Translations under genes and position numbers: made by a program | IMG/VR virus record: IMGVR_UViG_3300035183_001472 | Span: 1 to 25,668 of that record | Strand: one strand, 5' to 3' | Source of the DNA: a virus | DNA: 25,668 nucleotides | Shown: positions 22,043-25,668 of the stretch, one piece after another | Layout: the number at the start of each line of letters is the position of its first letter | How positions within the stretch are numbered: the stretch's first letter is position 1 | Notes under the pieces: generated by a model | The model's database searches: none | What the model was told of the DNA's origin: nothing | The model's input: only the letters and a program-made list of their open reading frames with translations

Positions 22043-23973
22043 ACTCCCCCCTGTTTGATAGCCGCCACCGCCAGTTTGGTTGCGGCTTGTTGCTCACTTT
22101 TTTCCTGCTCCATTTGCACCTTCAGAACAGCCAGCCGCATCTCATGTTCGTGCTGCACAGCTTGCTCGGCCAAGCGACGCTCCGTTTCGATCCGCTGCTT
22201 GGCAAGCTCTTGCTCCGCCTTTAGCTGCACTTCGATCAGACGCGCCTGCGCCTTTTCGCGCTCCGCCAACAACAATTTTTGTAGATTGTCCCGCTCCACT
22301 GTCAGTTGCGCCAACTGATCGTTGAGTTCTTGAATGCCTGATCCGTCCTCAAGGCCTTTCGGCAACATGGCGCGCAACCGCTTGGCCAGTACGTCGGCTC
22401 CCGGTACGTCCATTGTGCCAACCACCAAATCCCCCGCGATCTTCATAATGTCCGGATAGGCATTGACGATCGTCTGCATGGCACGATTGGCCTCCTGCCG
22501 CTTTGTCACCGATGTTGGCCCCGTGCTCATCATCACGTCATACCGCCCAATCGCCGGATTGTACGCCGGCATCAAGACGCGCCGATAGGCGTCAACACGC
22601 TCTGCCACCGCCTGCGCCGCCGTCGGATCAATCCACACCATGCGCCCAATCCCATCATCCCCAACAATGCGTATGACTTGCGGTGTCGTATAGACATGCG
22701 GAATCATGGACAAAATCGCCCGCCCGGTCTGCTCAATCGCCTGAAACCAGTGCTCGATGTAATGATAGGTGTTTACCGCCCCAGGCTCTTGCTGCGCGAC
22801 AATCCCCGCCCCTGATTGCACCGGCGCCCCGCCAGTCCCTAAGACGGATGGCTGTGCCAACCCCATAATCATTTGCGTGTCGGCAATTAAATTCTGCATC
22901 ACTGCCTGCCAGCCTTCGGGAATCCCCGGCAACGGCGCTCGTTGCGGAGGCGGCACTTGCTGCCCGCTGATCGTTTTCGGCGTATACCGCAACACGGCAC
23001 GCGGCACACGATGCGCATCGGCCCACTCGCGTAAGTACGACTCGACCTGCCCCTCCGCTGCCACAAATGGCGCTAACGGCGCAAGAGCCACAGCCTCAAT
23101 AAACGCCGACGCCGCATAATTATAGGCCCGCTGCGCATCCATGGCTGACGTGCTGATCATCCCGCGATACCGAATCTGCCCCCGCTCTTCGTACTCCTCC
23201 CCGACAACACGGATAATCGGCATCACCTCGCCGATCTGGCGCCCCGACTGAATGACGGTGTCCCCCGTGCAAATCGCCCAGCGGACAGTGCCGTCCTCCG
23301 TCCGCCAGTAATACTCCGCGACAGACATGCTGTCCTGATAGACAGGATGCTCCCATGGCGTCACGCTCTCCACGTTCGGATACTGTTCGCGAAACGCCGC
23401 CCGAGACATCTGTGTCACCACAAACATGTATGCCGCGTCACGCCCATCCGGATACTCTGCATTGGGATCCATCACGACCATGCGCGGATCTCGAATCCGC
23501 CGCACCGCACACTCCCATAACCCCGTCGTCCTAATCGGTTGTACGACGACCCGCCAATACCCGCACCCCAACTGACAGGCATGCCGCAACCCTGTCTCGT
23601 ACGCCACCCTCGCGCTCGAGGTTTGCCCGATCTGCCGAATCAACCCGGCCACCACATCCGCCACAACCTCATCCGCCTCTCCATCCATCGCCAAGACCCG
23701 AATGTCCCGCATGTGCAGCAAGCCACTGTTGACGACATGCCGCACATACTGATTCAAATGGTCCAAGACCAATGCCGGACGGTCCCCACGCTCGCGCACG
23801 ACCGCTTCAGGCCATTGCCGCCCAGCTAAAAACTCCTGCACCCGCGTCCACTCCTCCCAGTCACGCCGGTGTCCCTCCACCGCCTCCCGATATCGGGCAC
23901 GTGCCGTCTCGATTATTTCATCCACCCGTAGAGCGTCGCCTTTTTCGGGCGGTCCAAACAAATCGCGTCCCAT
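22039..23973 (-). CDS. Portal protein, P22 gp1 family
   Basis: The 644-residue product matches P22-type portals: DWEEWTRVQEFLAGRQWPEA at the N-terminus, RGDRPALVLDHLNQYVRHVV, LRHACQLGCGYWRVVVQP, RIRDPRMVVMDPNAEYPDGR, YRGMISTSAMDAQRAYNYAA, DTQMIMGLAQPSVLGTGG and VNTYHYIEHWFQAIEQTGRA. The last 110 residues are a long charged helix (ELNDQLAQLTVERDNLQKLL, EQELAKQRIETERRLAEQAV) that matches the helical barrel of P22 portals. P22 gp1 is 725 residues. The dodecameric ring at one capsid vertex takes the packaging motor and later the gp4/gp10 tail. Start 23973 is chosen for GGGAGGGG directly before it; the terminase gene overlaps by 61 bases, and the open frame to 24075 is not needed. Confidence 0.9.
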   Translation of the reverse strand: MGRDLFGPPEKGDALRVDEIIETARARYREAVEGHRRDWEEWTRVQEFLAGRQWPEAVVRERGDRPALVLDHLNQYVRHVVNSGLLHMRDIRVLAMDGEADEVVADVVAGLIRQIGQTSSARVAYETGLRHACQLGCGYWRVVVQPIRTTGLWECAVRRIRDPRMVVMDPNAEYPDGRDAAYMFVVTQMSRAAFREQYPNVESVTPWEHPVYQDSMSVAEYYWRTEDGTVRWAICTGDTVIQSGRQIGEVMPIIRVVGEEYEERGQIRYRGMISTSAMDAQRAYNYAASAFIEAVALAPLAPFVAAEGQVESYLREWADAHRVPRAVLRYTPKTISGQQVPPPQRAPLPGIPEGWQAVMQNLIADTQMIMGLAQPSVLGTGGAPVQSGAGIVAQQEPGAVNTYHYIEHWFQAIEQTGRAILSMIPHVYTTPQVIRIVGDDGIGRMVWIDPTAAQAVAERVDAYRRVLMPAYNPAIGRYDVMMSTGPTSVTKRQEANRAMQTIVNAYPDIMKIAGDLVVGTMDVPGADVLAKRLRAMLPKGLEDGSGIQELNDQLAQLTVERDNLQKLLLAEREKAQARLIEVQLKAEQELAKQRIETERRLAEQAVQHEHEMRLAVLKVQMEQEKSEQQAATKLAVAAIKQGGV

Positions 23974-25325
23974 GCCCCTCCCTCTACGATCGTACGCTGC
24001 CGACTTTTCGCCGGCGTTAAGGCCGGCGCAAAAAACGCCAGCACCGCAAATGCCTTTGCCGCATGACTGCTCCAATCATGCACCGCCTTAACCGACCACA
24101 CGTCATGCGTCTCTCGATATGATGCATGATAAGCTTTCAGACACGTCAAGCCACGCTCGCACGCGTCCGCCGCAAACCGACACCGTGGCAACATCTGCCG
24201 CACACTCGCAACCTGAATGTGCTCCTCCGTTGGTCGACGCTGTGTGTAGCAAGTAAACCCATGGCGCGTTAACATCGACTCCACTGTCTCGCCAGACGTC
24301 AGTTCATGCTGCACGGCATCATGTGGCAATAACACTCCTCCATAATTCCAGGGATGCGCCCGCATCGCCCGCACAATCGACGGCACATCCATTTTCCGAA
24401 ATTCATCGTAGGCAATTAACCGGATATTCTCTTCCCCGATCTGGGCATACCAGATTGCTGTTGCATCGGAGTATCCTAAGTCGCATGCCGCATAGACCGG
24501 CTCTTCCGGCCATGCTTCGACTTCGCCCACTCTCCCCTTCTTCTCCAACTCCTGGAGCAAATCTCCATAAAAACTCCCCGGTGTGACATCTTCAAAGCTA
24601 CAGAGATACTCCTGTCGATACAGCGCCGCGCCCACTTCCGCCCCATAGAGGTCAATGTATTCCTGCTGCACTGTCCGTAGCTGCTCGGGGGTGAAGACGC
24701 TCGTCTCTTCTGCCGTGGCATAGTGCACCGCCCATCCCGGCTTTCCCCGCTGCGCCTCCATCTGCCGATAGACATGATTGTGCCGCCCCCTCGGCGTCGT
24801 GAAAAACCGAAAGAATCCCCCATTTTCCTCCACGATCGGCCGCAACATCGCGACAGCCTGCGGATCAGCCAATGCCCACTCCGAAAAATACACTCCGCGC
24901 GGAGAGCCGCCGACAATGGCATCGTAATTGTCAGACCCTAAAAACTGTACACGCGACCTCTTCCCGCCCATCGCATGTACTTCAATCGCCATTTCCTGCT
25001 CTTTGAATGTCCCAATCCGAAATCCTTCCGGGAAATGCTCGTCTATTCGACGACGACCAGTCCTGGGATTGATCGACGACCAAATCGCCCGCCGCGCATG
25101 CTCCTGCTCAGGCAGGCAATAGTAGTAATTGCCCGGCACCTGCGCCGCCCGAACCGCACAATCCGCTAACCCGACCTCATCTTTCCCCCATCGCCGATGC
25201 GCCACTAGCAGCACATTCGGCACCTCCCGCTCAAGATCCCTCCATACCGCCAGTTGGTGCGGGGAGGGCTTCCACCCCCCCGCTGGAAGGACAATCCGTC
25301 GTGCCCGTGCTTTTGTTGATGACAA
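23913..25325 (-). CDS. terL: Terminase large subunit
   Basis: The 470-residue product carries both motor and nuclease domains. The ATPase has NVLLVAHRRWGKDEVG (Walker A at about 43-49, in the RRWGKD variant), VYFSEWALAD (Walker B at 145-150, catalytic Glu149) and FFRFFTTPRGRHNHVY (coupling motif at 171-186). The RNase H-like nuclease has ACDLGYSDATAIW (Asp282), VLLPHDA (Asp336) and HDWSSHAAKAFAVLAFF (Asp417). It should drive genome packaging through the adjacent portal and cut the concatemer. The likely start is TTG at 25325: GGAGGGGG lies about 7 bases upstream, and no ATG or GTG is seen in frame over the next 30 or so codons. The first 95 bases lie inside the small-subunit gene. Confidence 0.92.
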   Translation of the reverse strand: MSSTKARARRIVLPAGGWKPSPHQLAVWRDLEREVPNVLLVAHRRWGKDEVGLADCAVRAAQVPGNYYYCLPEQEHARRAIWSSINPRTGRRRIDEHFPEGFRIGTFKEQEMAIEVHAMGGKRSRVQFLGSDNYDAIVGGSPRGVYFSEWALADPQAVAMLRPIVEENGGFFRFFTTPRGRHNHVYRQMEAQRGKPGWAVHYATAEETSVFTPEQLRTVQQEYIDLYGAEVGAALYRQEYLCSFEDVTPGSFYGDLLQELEKKGRVGEVEAWPEEPVYAACDLGYSDATAIWYAQIGEENIRLIAYDEFRKMDVPSIVRAMRAHPWNYGGVLLPHDAVQHELTSGETVESMLTRHGFTCYTQRRPTEEHIQVASVRQMLPRCRFAADACERGLTCLKAYHASYRETHDVWSVKAVHDWSSHAAKAFAVLAFFAPALTPAKSRQRTIVEGGAWDAICLDRPKKATLYGWMK

Positions 25326-25668
25326 TGGTCACCCCCTCCATTCCGCCAACCTGCCCGCGAGTGCCGGCCCATCGCAACCGCAACTCCACCAACCGCACCA
25401 CGCGATCAAACTTCGCGTATTCCCCTTGCTCAACTTCGCGGAGCGCAGGCTCCCACAAGGCACGAATCAGAACGTCCAGGCGATGCAGGTCTAAGGCCTG
25501 TACCTGCTCCGCCGTCTCGCGCAAAATCAACCGAAGCGCCCGCAGTACCCATCGCTGTGCCTGCCGCTCCGTTATCCGCAATTCTGTTGCAATGTCTTGG
25601 TAACTATACCCGGCGCGCCGCAAAGATAATGCCTGCGCCAAGCGTCCTTCTTTCGTCATGATCTGCAT
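25231..25668 (-). CDS. Terminase small subunit candidate, HTH protein
   Basis: The 145-residue product has an N-terminal helix-turn-helix: AQALSLRRAGYSYQDIATEL, then RITERQAQRWVLRALRLIL. The centre is helical (EQVQALDLHRLDVLIRALWE, FDRVVRLVELRLRWAG). The last 45 residues (MEGVTIVINKSTGTTDCPSS, GGVEALPAPTGG) are flexible. A DNA-binding protein directly upstream of terL is the expected small subunit, which recognises the packaging site and loads the large subunit. The gene begins at the window edge, so its ribosome site and any longer N-terminus are out of view; an in-frame ATG at 25659 is an alternative start. It overlaps terL by 95 bases. Confidence 0.77.
   Translation of the reverse strand: MQIMTKEGRLAQALSLRRAGYSYQDIATELRITERQAQRWVLRALRLILRETAEQVQALDLHRLDVLIRALWEPALREVEQGEYAKFDRVVRLVELRLRWAGTRGQVGGMEGVTIVINKSTGTTDCPSSGGVEALPAPTGGMEGS

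Noticed and set aside
1-25668. CRISPR array, tRNA genes, insertion sequences, integrase or repressor
   Set aside because: I looked for regular direct repeats with spacers, tRNA-like TTCGA arms, transposases and tyrosine or serine recombinase motifs and saw none. The window therefore cannot by itself show whether the phage is temperate.

Overview
The window is almost wholly bacteriophage sequence. It holds most of the genome (or prophage) of a P22-like, short-tailed phage of a Gram-negative bacterium. The Gram-negative host is inferred from type I and type II signal peptides and a peptidoglycan peptidase next to membrane proteins. Base composition is moderately GC-rich. The first 70 codons resemble a host-type glycosyltransferase, but the host genus cannot be fixed from what is visible. 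The window starts and ends exactly on gene boundaries, so flanking genes are probably cut off. No integrase, repressor, tRNA, IS element or CRISPR was seen.

Left part, 1-5862, plus strand: a broken chimeric reading frame (1-513), then a compact early operon. Its genes are two small proteins (one DUF6378-like), SSB, an ERF-family single-strand annealing protein, a YqaJ-type exonuclease, a PDDEXK resolvase-like protein, a small membrane protein, a small coiled-coil protein and a Toprim/VapE-type primase-helicase. Together these give DNA replication plus an exonuclease/annealase recombination system. Most genes overlap by 4 bases (ATGA or GTGA) or by more.

Right part, 25668-5859, minus strand: the late operon. 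It is read from terminase small and large subunits and portal into an inserted block (22042-15771), then scaffold, coat, a 64-aa protein, gp4-like connector, gp10-like stabiliser, an 83-aa protein, a cupin, a gp7-like ejection protein, two large internal/ejection protein candidates and a collar-type tail fibre. The order of the structural genes matches P22. The block between portal and scaffold does not: it holds four proteins with Sec signal peptides (including a 906-aa beta-helix tailspike-like protein), an M15 peptidase endolysin, two small membrane proteins (holin candidates), an SNase-family nuclease and a lipoprotein.

The two operons converge, and their last stop codons interlock within 4 bases at 5859-5862, leaving no room for a terminator. 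The most unusual features are the exported-protein block with a signal-peptide-bearing tailspike, a G8 slippery stretch at the junction of the two holin-like genes, a hairpin in the only sizeable gap of the late operon (before the coat gene), and the glycosyltransferase/cytosine-methyltransferase fusion at the left edge.
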